64,000 nucleotides of DNA, from the NCBI RefSeq assembly GCF_001625195.1, contig NC_054390.1, forward strand, positions 8,963,222 to 9,027,221. The letters run 5' to 3'. Shown piece after piece: positions 24,503 to 35,900 of this stretch (the stretch's first letter is position 1; every line of letters begins with the position of its first letter). The notes under the pieces were generated by a model. It had not been told where the DNA came from. It saw nothing but the letters and a program-made list of their open reading frames with translations, and did no database searches. This stretch comes from Drechmeria coniospora. Lineage: Eukaryota; Ascomycota; Sordariomycetes; Hypocreales; Ophiocordycipitaceae. The translations under genes were made by a program, and so were the position numbers.

Positions 24503-24533
24503 GTACGGAGTACTCCGTACGGAGTACTCCGTA
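24503..24533. repeat. Tandem palindrome of the GTACGGAGTACTCC unit
   Basis: The 14-base unit GTACGGAGTACTCC occurs twice, followed by GTA. Each unit plus the next four bases is a perfect 18-base palindrome. It is the densest single site of the window-wide motif. Confidence 0.95.
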
Positions 24534-25090
24534 TTTATACTGAATCTAAAAATAAATGCAAGACATCCCCCGAAGCTTTGCTCGTTCGCAATCACGATTG
24601 CACGTTCAAACCGAGCGGGCCTCATTGGCTCCGCATCGCTTGGTTCATCAAGCACCTCTCTATCATGTCGTCTGCTACAAGATCTGCAAAAATGGTAGCG
24701 TGACCACAGGTACTGGAGATCGACAGACATGTGCGTAATTATACATACTTGGCTCTCTGGTCATGCATAAACATCATCTATATACGTATCATAGAGTTGG
24801 GCCAGATCCAACTATCCAACCGGCCGATTTGAAGTAGGTCGCATTCGGTAAGAATAATTTTCATCATAATCAACGGACCGTGGCGTCGTCCTCAGCATGC
24901 CCAACGAGGGAGACGACAGGCCGCGAAATGCGGCAAACTAAAGAACAAACACTCATATCTCGTCAGGGGAAATGGGCACCATCGCAAATGGTTCCTGCAT
25001 CGTAAACCGCACATGCCACGCATCAAGGCCTCACGCCGTCGTTCGACGAAACCTACCCAAGCAAGGCGGCGTGCCAAGCGTGGTCGGCGC

Positions 25091-28000
25091 TCAAGCCAAG
25101 TCTGCTGGTCGTTTCTCGTCCCACATCTGCTCTTGGCCGTTGGACTCACCGCTGCTGGTGTTCAGGAGCGGGGAGTGAGAATAGGTCGAGAGCGACTCGT
25201 GGCCGCTGAATGGGCTTCTGTTGAGACCCGACGGGCCTATGACCGGATTCATCATCGGATCGTAGCCGACGTCGTTCGTCGGCTGCGTGTCTCGCATCGG
25301 AGACCCCCCGACGTTCTGGAGCCCGAGCGCGTTCACCGTCAAGTGCGGAAACAGGCCCGCATCGTTGTCCAGCGACAAATACTGATTGCCGACGTGCGGG
25401 AACGCACCCGCCGACGCCGCCGAAGCCTGCGTCATGCCATGCAGTGGTGGTTGGCCGAGGCCGACGCTGCGCTCCATCTGCTCCATGCTCAGGCCTGGCT
25501 GCTGCAGGCTCTGTTCGATGTTGCCGTACTGCATCGGGTAGAACGACGCCGGCGGGGTGGGATACTGACCCTGCGGCAGAACAGGGTACACGAGGTGACC
25601 CTGGCTCGTGTATGTCATCTGCACGTGGCCAGCCAGAAGCGGTTGCTGTGGTTGCATCGGGGCCGCACACCGCGGGGGAGGGCTCGATTCGTTCGGCAGC
25701 GCCTTTGTCGGACGCGAAAAAGGCTCTTGCACCGGGCTGATGACGGTGTCGGCCGCGAGTTCCTTCTCCTTGGCCGCAACGAGGCGGAGAACGGGCAGGG
25801 AGATTTGCTCCATGTGCTTGGCGAGGTGCACCGTCAGCTTCTTCCAGGTCGGAAAGGACCTGCCGCAGAATCGACAGGCCTCCTCCTGGGGCCGCGTCGC
25901 CGTCTCGCGGTGGCACTGCTCGACCTTTTGCCAGGTCGGGTCCATGCCGCCGGCCTGCTTCATGGCCGCCTTCGTCTTCACCTTGGGCTCGAGGAACTTG
26001 TGCTCGCGGACGAGGTGCTGCAGGAAATTGTCTCGTCGGTAGCAGGTGTGGCGGCAGTCGTCGACATCGCAGGTCCACCACTCCAGGTGGCGGTGACCCT
26101 CATTCTCGTGCCGAACCCAGTCGGCCTTGCGCTTGAAGATCTTGGCATCTCGGCACTTGTCCCAGGTGCAGGTGAAGGGCTGGACGTCCTCGTGCACGTG
26201 CTTGGTCCAATCCGACGGCTTCTGGAACCTCTTCCGCTGATAGCACAGCTGGCACTCGAACTCGGCCGGCAGGTACGGCGTGGGAGGTACGGGGATGTCT
26301 TGGGGAAAGCTCTCCTGGTTGATGGCCCCCTTGCCGGGACCGTCATCATCCACATCATCCAAGGCTCCGGCGTGGTGGTCACCTCGTTGGTCGGCCACCT
26401 TGGCCGCGCCGCCGAGGGCGAGGCAGAGCGGACCGCAAGGGCAGTGCGCGCCGAGTCCGAGGTGTTTTACCTTGGCGCCCAGTAGGTGCTTGTACCGTAC
26501 GATCTGCTGGTGGGCAATGCGCTCGACCAAGAAGGCGTGGGTTCCGTCGAGACCGGGGTTGAGGGCGACGATGTGCTGTCGGAATCCCGCAAAGTTGGGT
26601 GCGATGTCATCGATCATGTTTGGGTTGGCCTTGACGTCGTTGTCCTCGCCAAGGTCGTCGTCGTCGTCGTCTTCGTCGTCATCGTCATCTGCATTCACGT
26701 GGCTCGTCTTGGCGAGGGCGGCAACGGGCGGGCCGCCGGACTTTCTCCATATGCCCATGAGGTTCGGGTGGCTGTCGGCCGTCGTCGTCGTCGTCGTCGT
26801 CGTCGTCTCGGATGCTTTCGGTACCTCGGACTTGCTTCGGGGACGTCGGAGTGCGTTCTTGACGCTGAGACTCCTGCCGAGGCCGCTCTTGGGAGAGAGC
26901 ATGGGTGTCGGCCCGCTGACGGAACCGCTTCGCGAATGGACGGTGCCGATGGAGGCAAAGTTGTGCGCCATGTTGACGAGCGCCGTGTTTATGCTCGGCG
27001 TCGTCGGCTTTTGTCCACAGCTCGAGGCTCGGGCCATGGGAGACAGGTTGTCTCGACGGACATCCTCGACCGGCTTCGGTGACGGCGCCTCCTTGGCGGA
27101 GCGGGAACGGCTTCGGGAGCGCTTCCGCAGCGAGCTCGCGCTCGGTCGCCTTATCAGACCTCGAAGGTCCCTCAGCAAGCCTCCCGACTTGGTGCCCTTG
27201 TCGGCGCCGCCGCCGCGACTCAGCGACAGCTTCTTGAGAAAGCTGCCGCTCGTGACGGCTTCGACGTCGAGGTCACAGACGCTCGTGAAGCTCCGTCGAC
27301 GAGTGCCCCAGGTTGCGGACCGGGAAATGATGGAGTCGTTGTCGCGGCACAACCTCTCAAACCTTTCGATGGCGTCCTGCGACGACTGGGGCTGGCTCAG
27401 CCCCGGACGGCTCGTCGTGATTTGATGCAGGACGGGAGCGTCGGCCCAGTTGCGATCTGCCGCGATGATGCGGCGGTCCGCATCGTTCAGGGGTGCGGCG
27501 CTGCCTTCGGCATAGTACGTCTGGCCGGCGACGTATTTGTTCTCGGTGGCGAGGCCAAAGGGAACGTCGTCATTGCCATGAAAGGCAAACGCCTGCTCGA
27601 TGGCTCGGAGGTCCTCGCTGGAATGTTCTCTTGGTGCCATTCCATCGTTTGGGTTCTCGGAGAGCCACATGGCGACGCCGCGATCGCGCTCATGCGCTTC
27701 TCTTCCTCGCGCCACGTCGTTGATGCTCGTGACCTCTTCCTCGGGACGACTCGTCGGGTCCAGGCCGCTTCTTCGCACGGTCGGCTCGCTCATCCAGTGG
27801 TCCATCGGGGCGCGTCGCGACGATGCAAAGGTTGGGTCATGGAGGGAGGATATGAGATCCCCCGCGGCGTAGATGCCACCCGTCACTTCGTCAAAGGTCC
27901 GCTCAAGAGTATGAACCGGGCCGGTGTCGTCCTTTCCCCAGACCGATACGGTGACGCGGGGGCTCTGGGGGTTCGTGGAGACGGGCGCGGGGGCGAGGCT

Positions 28001-28630
28001 ATCCTCGCTCGTGCGGTTGCTGTTGGAGCGGCTGGGAGTCAGGTTGGACGACGACTCGATGACGACGGGCGTCGGCTTGAAGTGATTTTGCAGCTGCTGC
28101 GGCGAGATGGAATCTGGGAGGAGCGGGGCCGTCGACCGCAGGCCGGCGGCACCATGGTGTGCACTTCTCGGCGAGGCGGCATGGCCGGTGGAGGTGTGGG
28201 TTGGCGTCAGCGGGTACTGGCGGTCGTCGGCAACGTGATGTTTCCGCTCGAGAGGGGCGTCATCGTCGAACAGCGAGAGCGACTGGTTCCAGCCTAGCGG
28301 ATTGTCGAGGAACGAAGGGGCGGTCCCATCCAGGTCGGTGCAGTGGGCGGCAAAGAAAGGATACTCGTCGAGATCGCCGAAGTCGCTGGACTGGCAGGGA
28401 CCTACCGTCGTCGTGGAGCCTGCAGGGGTTTCGAACTGGTTGGCCGACGGGGAGAGGGAATCGATGCCACTCGGCAGCAAGTCGGCGTCGGCGTCGAGGA
28501 CAGGAGCCGTCGGATGGCCGTCGCAGCTGGAGGCGGGCCGGGAGCGGCTACGGGCCTCGGCGGCGTGAAGCTGTTGGAGATGCTGCTGATCGAGAGTGTC
28601 CGGGACGGCAGGGGCAAAGGTGGAGGCCAT
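25091..28630 (-). CDS. Large C2H2 zinc-finger protein, Ser-rich
   Basis: A single open frame of 1179 residues starts at the ATG at 28630 (MASTFAPAVPDTL). The first 750 residues are low-complexity and disordered, with Ser/Arg-rich (RKRSRSRSRSAKEA), poly-Thr and poly-Asp (DDDDDEDDDDDD) stretches. Four finger-like modules follow between about residues 785 and 935. The first is FECQLC...KHVH, then FTCTWDKC...RHENEGH, WTCDVDDC...QHLVREH and CRFCGRSFPTWKKLTVHLAKH. Spacing is irregular, so several are atypical C2H2 fingers. The tail of about 230 residues is Gln/Pro/Met-rich. It is probably a nuclear nucleic-acid-binding regulator; target and pathway are unknown. The poly-Asp and poly-Thr codon runs (about 26640-26690 and 26780-26810) are triplet repeats that may vary in length. 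I see no clear intron. Confidence 0.87.
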   Translation of the reverse strand: MASTFAPAVPDTLDQQHLQQLHAAEARSRSRPASSCDGHPTAPVLDADADLLPSGIDSLSPSANQFETPAGSTTTVGPCQSSDFGDLDEYPFFAAHCTDLDGTAPSFLDNPLGWNQSLSLFDDDAPLERKHHVADDRQYPLTPTHTSTGHAASPRSAHHGAAGLRSTAPLLPDSISPQQLQNHFKPTPVVIESSSNLTPSRSNSNRTSEDSLAPAPVSTNPQSPRVTVSVWGKDDTGPVHTLERTFDEVTGGIYAAGDLISSLHDPTFASSRRAPMDHWMSEPTVRRSGLDPTSRPEEEVTSINDVARGREAHERDRGVAMWLSENPNDGMAPREHSSEDLRAIEQAFAFHGNDDVPFGLATENKYVAGQTYYAEGSAAPLNDADRRIIAADRNWADAPVLHQITTSRPGLSQPQSSQDAIERFERLCRDNDSIISRSATWGTRRRSFTSVCDLDVEAVTSGSFLKKLSLSRGGGADKGTKSGGLLRDLRGLIRRPSASSLRKRSRSRSRSAKEAPSPKPVEDVRRDNLSPMARASSCGQKPTTPSINTALVNMAHNFASIGTVHSRSGSVSGPTPMLSPKSGLGRSLSVKNALRRPRSKSEVPKASETTTTTTTTTADSHPNLMGIWRKSGGPPVAALAKTSHVNADDDDDEDDDDDDLGEDNDVKANPNMIDDIAPNFAGFRQHIVALNPGLDGTHAFLVERIAHQQIVRYKHLLGAKVKHLGLGAHCPCGPLCLALGGAAKVADQRGDHHAGALDDVDDDGPGKGAINQESFPQDIPVPPTPYLPAEFECQLCYQRKRFQKPSDWTKHVHEDVQPFTCTWDKCRDAKIFKRKADWVRHENEGHRHLEWWTCDVDDCRHTCYRRDNFLQHLVREHKFLEPKVKTKAAMKQAGGMDPTWQKVEQCHRETATRPQEEACRFCGRSFPTWKKLTVHLAKHMEQISLPVLRLVAAKEKELAADTVISPVQEPFSRPTKALPNESSPPPRCAAPMQPQQPLLAGHVQMTYTSQGHLVYPVLPQGQYPTPPASFYPMQYGNIEQSLQQPGLSMEQMERSVGLGQPPLHGMTQASAASAGAFPHVGNQYLSLDNDAGLFPHLTVNALGLQNVGGSPMRDTQPTNDVGYDPMMNPVIGPSGLNRSPFSGHESLSTYSHSPLLNTSSGESNGQEQMWDEKRPADLA

Positions 28631-29782
28631 GGTCGCCGATGTCGAGCAAAGGTTGGAAAGCTTGCATACGCTGCACCGTCACGGATGCCTTGGAGCGTAG
28701 GCGACGTTTTGCGTCGTCGGGCGAAGCGAGAACCGTCGCCGTCGAGAGCTTCACTTCTGCGCGATTTGGAAGCAAGGGTGTGATCACTTCCGGGCAATCA
28801 TCGTTCTCGAGGGTCCGACAAAGCAACCAAGGTGCATGCCGCCGCCGTACAAGCGGCTGGCCCGTCTCTTTGTCGTACCTCGAGCAACAGTGGTGCGAGG
28901 GCAATCCGACGACGAGGCTGGTCTCGACGGGACGGGGCGTCGTTGTTCTCGAGCGACGTATCCGCCAAGGCCTGATCGACTTGTGGTGTCGTGGAGCAGG
29001 CGGGATGGGATGGCACGGGAGATGGAGATGGAGACGGGGATGGGATGGGATGGAGGGGAGGGGGGGGAGGAGGGCTGAAGCTCGACGCCGAGGTGGAATG
29101 GGAGGGAGGTGAGGTGAGGGTGAGGAGGGTTGGCAGCGCGGCGGGCCGAAAGCGCCTAGGGCGACACCACCCTCCACAGGCCCTCCACAGGTACTCGCCG
29201 CTGCGGCAGTGAGTGGGTTTGGCGCATCTGCATCCCCGGGGAGTTTGGAGGCGGTCGCTTTGGAGGCCGCCAGATCGGGAGACGGTATTCGCGCGGCCAA
29301 GAAGGACTTGCATGCTGCGTCCGCCGGCAAATCGATGTCTATTCTTGCCACTCAACCGAGATCGGCCGAGACCGATTCTTTGCCTAGGAGGAGTGTCCAG
29401 AGACGTGACTGGAGATGGGCTCCGGGAGGGACAGACGGCGCTGAGGCGATCGATGCGTGCTTGTGCGAGCATCGCACAGGTACCAGCACAGCATGTCAGT
29501 GTACCTAGCAGTTGTACTTGCAATAAGTGCATGCAACTACTTACAGCACATGTAGGCGCATGCAGGCCTGTGTGACAGGGATGGCCAACTAATACTAGGC
29601 ACGGTACGGAGTACTGTCAAGGTATTGCTGCGAGGACTACTCGGTACGAAGTAAGGTATTCAATAAGGTAATGTGGACACGGATTACCGAGACGGCGTAC
29701 GGAGCAACCTTGCCTGCTGCATCTCACTCGCTACGAGTATTACTAGGATAGTAGGTGCCTGTACTTACCCTACGGACTGCAT

Positions 29783-29800
29783 GTACGGAGTACTCCGTAC
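29783..29800. repeat. Perfect 18-base palindrome of the TACTCCGTAC family
   Basis: GTACGGAGTACTCCGTAC reads the same on both strands. The same 18-mer occurs at 24503-24520. Confidence 0.95.
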
Positions 29801-31406
29801 AAGGAAAAGTACTTGCTTATATGTACTTGAGCAGATGCATTCCGTGAATATCATGGTTGTACGGAATACGGAGTACTGCCAATGAACGTCCCTAGTACTT
29901 GCAAGTACTTACTTACAGTACTGCCCCTCCGTAGTACCAACTGCTTGCTACATGTATACTATACTAGGAGGTATGTAGGCTACAGAACGTCTACGGAGCA
30001 CTCCGTACATGCACTGCACTCCGCGCTCCGTATCATACTGCTTGCCTACTGTACTTTCCATCTACACTTGCTACTCTTGTGTATATCAAGTACGCTCCGT
30101 ACTCTTTCTCCGTTCACCTTGCTACAAAGTAGCGTGCACATACTTTCAACTAGCAAGGCGCACATTGTGGTGGTGGAGATTTCGCCTTCCACCTGCAGAT
30201 GTAGTTTGTGCAGTTATCTTCTCGCACGTGCATTGCATACCGCGGCCACGCTGCAGCCTGCGCACATGTGCCACTCATCACTTGCCTACGTCGGAGCGTT
30301 CCATCCCAGACAAACGAGTAAAACAGTGGCGTGGGCACGAACCAGAGTGTGCACGATACATCACACGGCATACCGCGCCGTCCCCTCATCCAGCCTCCTC
30401 ATCCCCCTACACTCCTCTGTCATCAATCGCCATCAGGCAAGAAAATATGCACAGTGCATGTAAGTAAAGTACCAGGGAGTAAGTACGCAACCAATCCGGT
30501 TCACCCTATGAGCAGTGCACAGTACTAGGTACTTGCATGTATTTGTACTCGGTAAGACCAGGTACCTCGTGGGTAGGTACTCCGTACCTTTGTAGTAATA
30601 TTGGGACATCTACTTACTTACTTAAGTATGTTGTCAAGTACTTCCTCATACTGTAGGCGTGGTTCGCCTTGGTATCGATGGCTGTCAGCGGCGGTTCCTG
30701 TCGTCGCACGAAAGCAAGTAGGTGTACGGGGTACGTTGCATTGCAATTTTCACCATCGGGAAATGGACATCGCACTCGGACGCGAAAGAAAGGTGAGCAA
30801 GATGCCAGCTCCATTCATTCTTGCCTGCAATTACTGAATATGGCTCGCATTCGTCCAGAAGATTAGCACAGTCGAGCACATGCACTCTGGATTCCGCCTT
30901 GTGCAAGGGTGAAAATGCCTTGGGGAGTCAGTCAATCGTTACCTAGTACCTAGTAGCTACTCCGTAGTCGCCTAACACTAGGTCTAGTACTTGTTCTGTA
31001 GGTACGGACCGAGAACCGCCGTCGCAACCCAGTCGCAGCTAGTGGCGGTCCGAGTGAACTGATGACTCCACATCCCCTCCCGAACATGGGCCCATGCCCG
31101 TTCCCCTAGGGGGCTAGGCTCCGTTCATCAGGGGCCTTGTCCATGTCAGACAAGGGAGCTACAAGCACCGAATGGAGTGCAAGTACTTACAGTACAACTA
31201 CGCCCAAGTACTGTACGGAGCATGTAATAATTACAGTACTCTGTACACCTACTCCTGACTACCGAAATACACCAAAGGTACGAAGTAACAACAGTTTACC
31301 GCACCACAATGAAGTACATGTACATGCTCACGCACAACTAGTTGTACTTCCTCTGTACTCCGTTCTTTACAGTACAGCAGTTGTACTACTTAGGTCCTAC
31401 TTGTAC

Positions 31407-31447
31407 TGTACACCTACTTGTACACCTACTTGTACACCTACCTGTAC
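31407..31447. repeat. 12-bp tandem repeat, about 3.5 copies
   Basis: The unit TGTACACCTACT is repeated; a related 24-base unit (GTAGGTGGTTGTACTGCAAG core) is repeated at about 31500-31562. Confidence 0.85.
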
Positions 31448-32704
31448 AAACAGTACAGTACTTACTCCTGCTGACAGTACAACAAGTAACCTACTGTACT
31501 GCAAGTAAGTACCTAGTAGGTGGTTGTACTGCAAGTAAGTAGGTGGTTGTACTGCAAGTAATACTACTACGTGTACTCCGTACCTCCACCTGCCACGCCA
31601 AGTACAGTAATACTTGTATTATTACCGTGTGCTGGTCACAATACTGACATTTACAGTACATGTACTTGCATGGATGTGCTTGTACGTACTGTACTTGGAG
31701 TACGGCGTAGTCGCATTAATGCTCCTATTGTGCTACTGCTGTCTGGCAATGGTACAAGTCGATCCATGGACGCTCGTGATGATCCCGTCAGGACACTGAT
31801 CATGAAACTGCTTGCCGCTCGCTCGCTCGTTGCCGACGGCTCTCATCTGCTCCTACAGAAAAAGATGAGGGGAAACGAAAGCATCCAAAGTAACACGCGT
31901 AGATAGTTGCCCGTTGGATTCCTCATCGTTATTGATGTGTTGTGCGTCTGCCCATTTTCCTGTGCGATTGGCCATGGCTGCACCCAATCGTGGTCTGCTG
32001 TCAGGATATCGACAAGTTGTGCAATAAGTACTCCGTCCTGGTTGGCGGGCAGTACAGTAAGTACAAGTATGGCCGATGGTGCCGGCTTACTGTACTTGTG
32101 CTTGATGCCGCAGCACTAAGCGTAGCACGAAAACATAAAACGTTAGCACTGGACGACGAGTATTCATGGAGTATTAAGAGTATTAATACTCCGTAATTAC
32201 CGTTTCGAGTCCTTGTATCGTATCCGTACTGGGTGCTGAATAATTAAGTATTAATACTTCGGTATTAATACTTCAGTAATCCTCATACTGGGAGCCTTGA
32301 CGTAGCCGGCACTAGGCTGAAACAGGTCCAATGGCTATTAGTTCGCCGCTTCACCGCAATCATGGCAAGTACCTATTAGGCACTTTCCCTGTACCGAGTA
32401 CTCCGTACTGTACAGCAAACTGCTATATTACTTGTACGAACCTGACGCTCCAACCACCACCGACGCCATCACCGTCACGAGTGCGGCGAATGCCACGAGC
32501 ATGTCTGCTATTTTGCATCACGCATAGCCGCACGGTGCCCTGACGGACGGGCAGACGAGAGAGAACCCCAGCCCCATCGCCGTACCGGACCAAAAACTCG
32601 ACCGACAGCGACGGACCTCGCAGATGCCGATACGGAGGGACATTGATATATAATATCGAAAGAAGGGGACGACGAGACCCTTTCTCCGTCGCCCCTGATC
32701 TGCC

Positions 32705-33249
32705 ATGTTCCAGGTACGCCCTCATATCCGCATTCCCATTCCATTGGCATCAGGCCTGACCGTAGCTGCGCTCCGTCCCGTCAACAGCCACATCCGGAGG
32801 AGTATCTTCGCCTTCGGCTTCATAGAGCGCGCTCCGTCGTCCTGACCCCCGACGAGTGAGTTGCACGCGCCGTCCCGAGCCAAAGTCACCCGCTGCCCGG
32901 CACTAATCCCTCCTGCCCTAGGCTCGTCGAGATCCGTGCCTCGCAGCGAACCTTTGAGGGCGCCTACATGCGAACCGCGCTCGGTCAGTTCTCCTTCGCA
33001 CTCGTCATCGTCAAAATCTTCACCGAAGAGTTCTACGCTATCGGCGCTCTCTTCGCCGCGTACGGTGCTGCCATCCTTCTTGTCGCCATCTACCGTCGCC
33101 ACCAGGGCCACCGCCAGTTCTTCGCCACAGACGTCAACGATGGCTTCGTCAGTCGCAAGTTCAACACGAGCGGTGATACCGTAATTCTCATGACCGCCTT
33201 GAGCCTCGGTGCCTACATAACGCTTCTCGTCCTCACCTGGAAGCTGTGA
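32705..33249 (+). CDS. DUF202 family small membrane protein
   Basis: Proposed exons are 32705-32713, 32788-32855 and 32922-33249, encoding 134 residues. The first exon is only ATG TTC CAG; its intron (74 bp, GTACGC donor, CTGAC branch near 32757, CAACAG acceptor) brings it into frame with PHPEEYLRLRLHRARSVVL. The second intron (66 bp, GTGAGT ... CCTAG) joins TPDE to LVEIRASQRTFEGAYMRTAL, the DUF202 signature with its charged LxEIRxxQRT motif. Three membrane helices follow: GQFSFALVIVKIF, AIGALFAAYGAAILLVAIY and ILMTALSLGAYITLLVLTW. Related short-helix proteins include fungal Vtc1-like and bacterial YidH-type proteins; function here is unknown. The 9-base first exon is the least certain part; the frame downstream is firm. 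Confidence 0.82.
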
Positions 33250-34552
33250 CGCTCATCCATCGGGCTCGGGTACCAGTTTTGTTCTGTCTCGGCACATAGT
33301 TACCTCTGCCCTCGAGTCCTCTCATCACCACGTTTGCCGCCAAGTCGAGCGGATCAAACGATGTCACACACGACTGCTTTCGCTTCTTTCAAGTCCCGTC
33401 TCATCGAATTTCCTGTTTTTCTCTTCAATTCATACGAGCATTGGAGTGTCGACAAGGTTAATCACAACGCCGAAGCTATCCCCCAAAACTGTCAAAACTA
33501 CGTCCGCTTACCTATCCTCACCGAGTCTTGGTGGTACGGGGTGCAATTCGATTACCGTCCCCTCATCCCGCTCGTTATCCCCAACCAACGGTAGCGTATA
33601 CTGTTCGACCAGTATAAATCATTCGTCCCCTGTCCCATCGCGCAAGCATGACCTTGTTCTGATGAACGGAATATCCAACTACTCACCCACCACACCGCTG
33701 ATCGATACAACGAGAGCTACTGAGAGCAACGCCAACTTTATCGGCCGTTAAGCATCCTAATGAGCGCTCGGGAGACGACGTCGTAGTTTCTGGGAGCTGT
33801 GATGGCTTCGCCGAGCCATAGCGGATCGTTCAGCTTGTGCGTAATAACGCCGCGCTCACTCAACGGTGCGAATTTTCGAGAGCAGCAACAGAGGCGCCAT
33901 TCGATAGGCATAAAAGAAGCGACTGGCTGAAGAGGGTCATGGCGGATTTCTGCTCTAGTTCGTTGCGAGGTTGATTCACGACCTCGTCAAACCCGACTTG
34001 TGTCTTGGGTGAGTGATCAGTAGTAATTCATTGCCTGATCCATCCTCATTTGACTTGGCCCTGACCAGCATACTTGTCGGGTTCTTCAGACACCCGAAAT
34101 GGGCTCAATCCGAGAACGAGGCGTTCCTTGCCCACAGTTGGAAACCCCCTTTCTCGGGTTGTCGCCTTCTCTTTGTCCCGTTTCCTCGAGCTATTTATCG
34201 ATTTCCGATAACCCGAGCAGCTGGATGAGCAATAATAGCTACCGTTCACCAATAGGAAGCTTCATATTTCATGTTTCATTGTCACTCTTGGCGTCTGTTG
34301 GCGCAATGTTCCCTTGTTCAAGTGTGAACGCCGTCAATCAAGTCCATGTGTTCAAATTCGTCGGGGTTCAACGCAGGGTGGCCTTTTCATCCTTCAAGGT
34401 GCGAGCTAGGGCACGTACTAGCATGCGCACTCTACATAACAATCCGTACGCGGTAGTAGCCCTCTGAGTAGAGTTCATCCGTTGGCTCGGAAAAGTTGGT
34501 TCCTGGCTGAGAACCGGAATGGAACCACGGTCTCGGACTTGGATAGCCCGAC
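33250..34552. other. Convergent intergenic region, nothing recognised
   Basis: The 1.3 kb between the DUF202 and Zn(II)2Cys6 gene stops is AT-richer than its surroundings. Several short open frames exist without domain or splice support. None of the TACTCCGTAC motifs was seen. Confidence 0.55.
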
Positions 34553-35900
34553 TCAGGCAGAATAATAGGCCTCTGATGGCGCTCGAGCCGCAACTACCTG
34601 CTGTCGTTGTTCTTCAAGCCATATCTGTTGGTCCCCGGAGGTCTTGTTGGATGGCCAGGCGCCGAAGCGGGCTTCCCCTGGCGGGATCATCTGCTGTTGC
34701 CAAGCTTCCGCATCGGCGCAGATACTCCCAGCCATCAGGAGCCCTTGATTATCTAGACCAGTGATACTCCCGATCGGTGTCTCAAAGGGAGGCGGCGTGA
34801 ACATGTCGGACAAATTGGACGGGCGACGTTCGAAAGGCTGCCCATGTCCCATGGATAGATACTGCAGCTGCGCGTGCTCGGCGCTGCCTTGCCCTCCATA
34901 CGACATTGACCGTGCTAGCGGTGGGAACTCGGGCCATGCCACACCTTCGCGAGATCCAGCCTCCGAGGTTGCGCATGTCCAAGTGGTGGATGCGGCAGAC
35001 GAAGACGGCGGACACGGTGGAAACGTTGTGTTTAACGTCGATTCGGCCAGGTACGCTTGCCAAGTCATGTCGATACTTTCGGTTTTCGGCATTGTCGTCG
35101 GATTTGCATCTGCACCTAGCCATGTTGTTGGTTGGCCCGAAAATTCCAATCGTCCGCTTGAGGAGAACGCGTTCGACGGCACTGTCTCGCCAGGTCAGCC
35201 ATCGTGTTCCCATCATCGCCCATTCGGTGGAAGCCCCAACCTCTGACAGCAGGAGGGAAGCAATCGTCCCCCGCAGAAAGTCTTTTGCTGCTGCCTAAAA
35301 CTGTACCGGACACGGCGGCCTGCTGCATTTCCCTGGGGCTTGCACCACCCACGATGGGCGAGGAGGTGGATGACGCAAGGACGGGCCCTGCGGTTTGTCG
35401 TACCGGGCCCCTTGCGCGGCTCTCGCCCCCCGGTTGCTGGTCCACAGGATAGAAGCTGCATTCCTTTTTCAACCGAATGCAGTTGATGCACCGATTCTGC
35501 GCGTCCGGGGACGCAATGCATCGGATTTTTCGTCGGCGGCAATGACCTTTACAGCATCACGTTGAAATCAGCCGGTGCGGCGAGAGGGCTGGCGCGATGT
35601 TGACTTACTGCAAGCAATGGAAGTTCTATGATAACCCAACTTGCTCCGTTTCTTCTCCCCCGCCGCTTCCGACAGCAACTGCGCATCGTGACCGCCTTGC
35701 TGCTGCAAGCGCGTGGTGTTGGGAGTCGAGAAAGACCTTCTCAGCCTCACGTTCGAATTTATGCCATCGTAGGAACATTCGGAGTCTCCATCAGCCGCTG
35801 ATGGATCATGCAAATTCGCGCTGTAGCCGGTTCTGTATCCCGACTGCGACATTTCCATGATTCCCTCGTTCCCTGGTGGTACAATGTACTGGTATGACAT
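34553..35900 (-). CDS. Zn(II)2Cys6 transcription factor with an intron inside the zinc cluster
   Basis: Exons 35900-35609, 35546-35241 and 35181-34553 encode 408 residues. The ATG at 35900 starts MSYQYIVPPGNEG. Removing the 62-bp first intron (GTAAGT ... AAAG) restores the cluster: Cys97, Cys100, Cys107, Cys117, Cys120 and Cys127, in ACSHCRRRKIRC and NRCINCIRLKKECSFYPVD. The preceding GEKKRSKLGYHRTS is a typical leader for one conserved family of fungal regulators. The second intron (59 bp, 35182-35240) uses a weaker GTTGGG donor with a CTGAC branch and ACAG acceptor, and is needed to restore frame. The remainder is Ser/Pro/Gln-rich (SMSYGGQ, GQPFERRPSNLSDMFTPP) without a Fungal_trans domain. 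It is a nuclear regulator; its targets are unknown. An 8.9-kb region without a supported gene lies upstream. Confidence 0.87.

Larger units (their letters stand above)
21963..25090. other. Long intergenic region with motif cluster and tandem repeats
   Basis: It contains the 5' flank of the FLC-like gene and the 3' flank of the C2H2 gene. TACTCCGTAC occurs at 22943-22952, CACGGAGTACT near 22977 and TACTCCGTACT near 23086. The palindromic array at 24503-24533 and a 15-bp tandem at 24300-24350 are listed separately. Long open frames at 22314-23207 (-) and 22888-23545 (+) show no domain, signal or splice support. Confidence 0.6.
28631..32704. other. 4-kb divergent intergenic region, motif- and repeat-rich
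   Basis: From 29470 on the DNA is dominated by GTAC-core words. TACGGAGTACT occurs near 29604, a perfect 18-mer palindrome at 29783-29800, and further copies near 29868, 29992-30008, 30095 and 30580. Short tandem repeats occur at 31407-31447 and 31500-31562. The proximal 600 bases upstream of the C2H2 gene are G-rich with no motif. No gene or RNA is supported. Confidence 0.6.

Noticed and set aside
26280..27425. 381-codon plus-strand frame inside the C2H2 gene
   Set aside because: Antisense of a better supported 1179-residue frame with zinc fingers.
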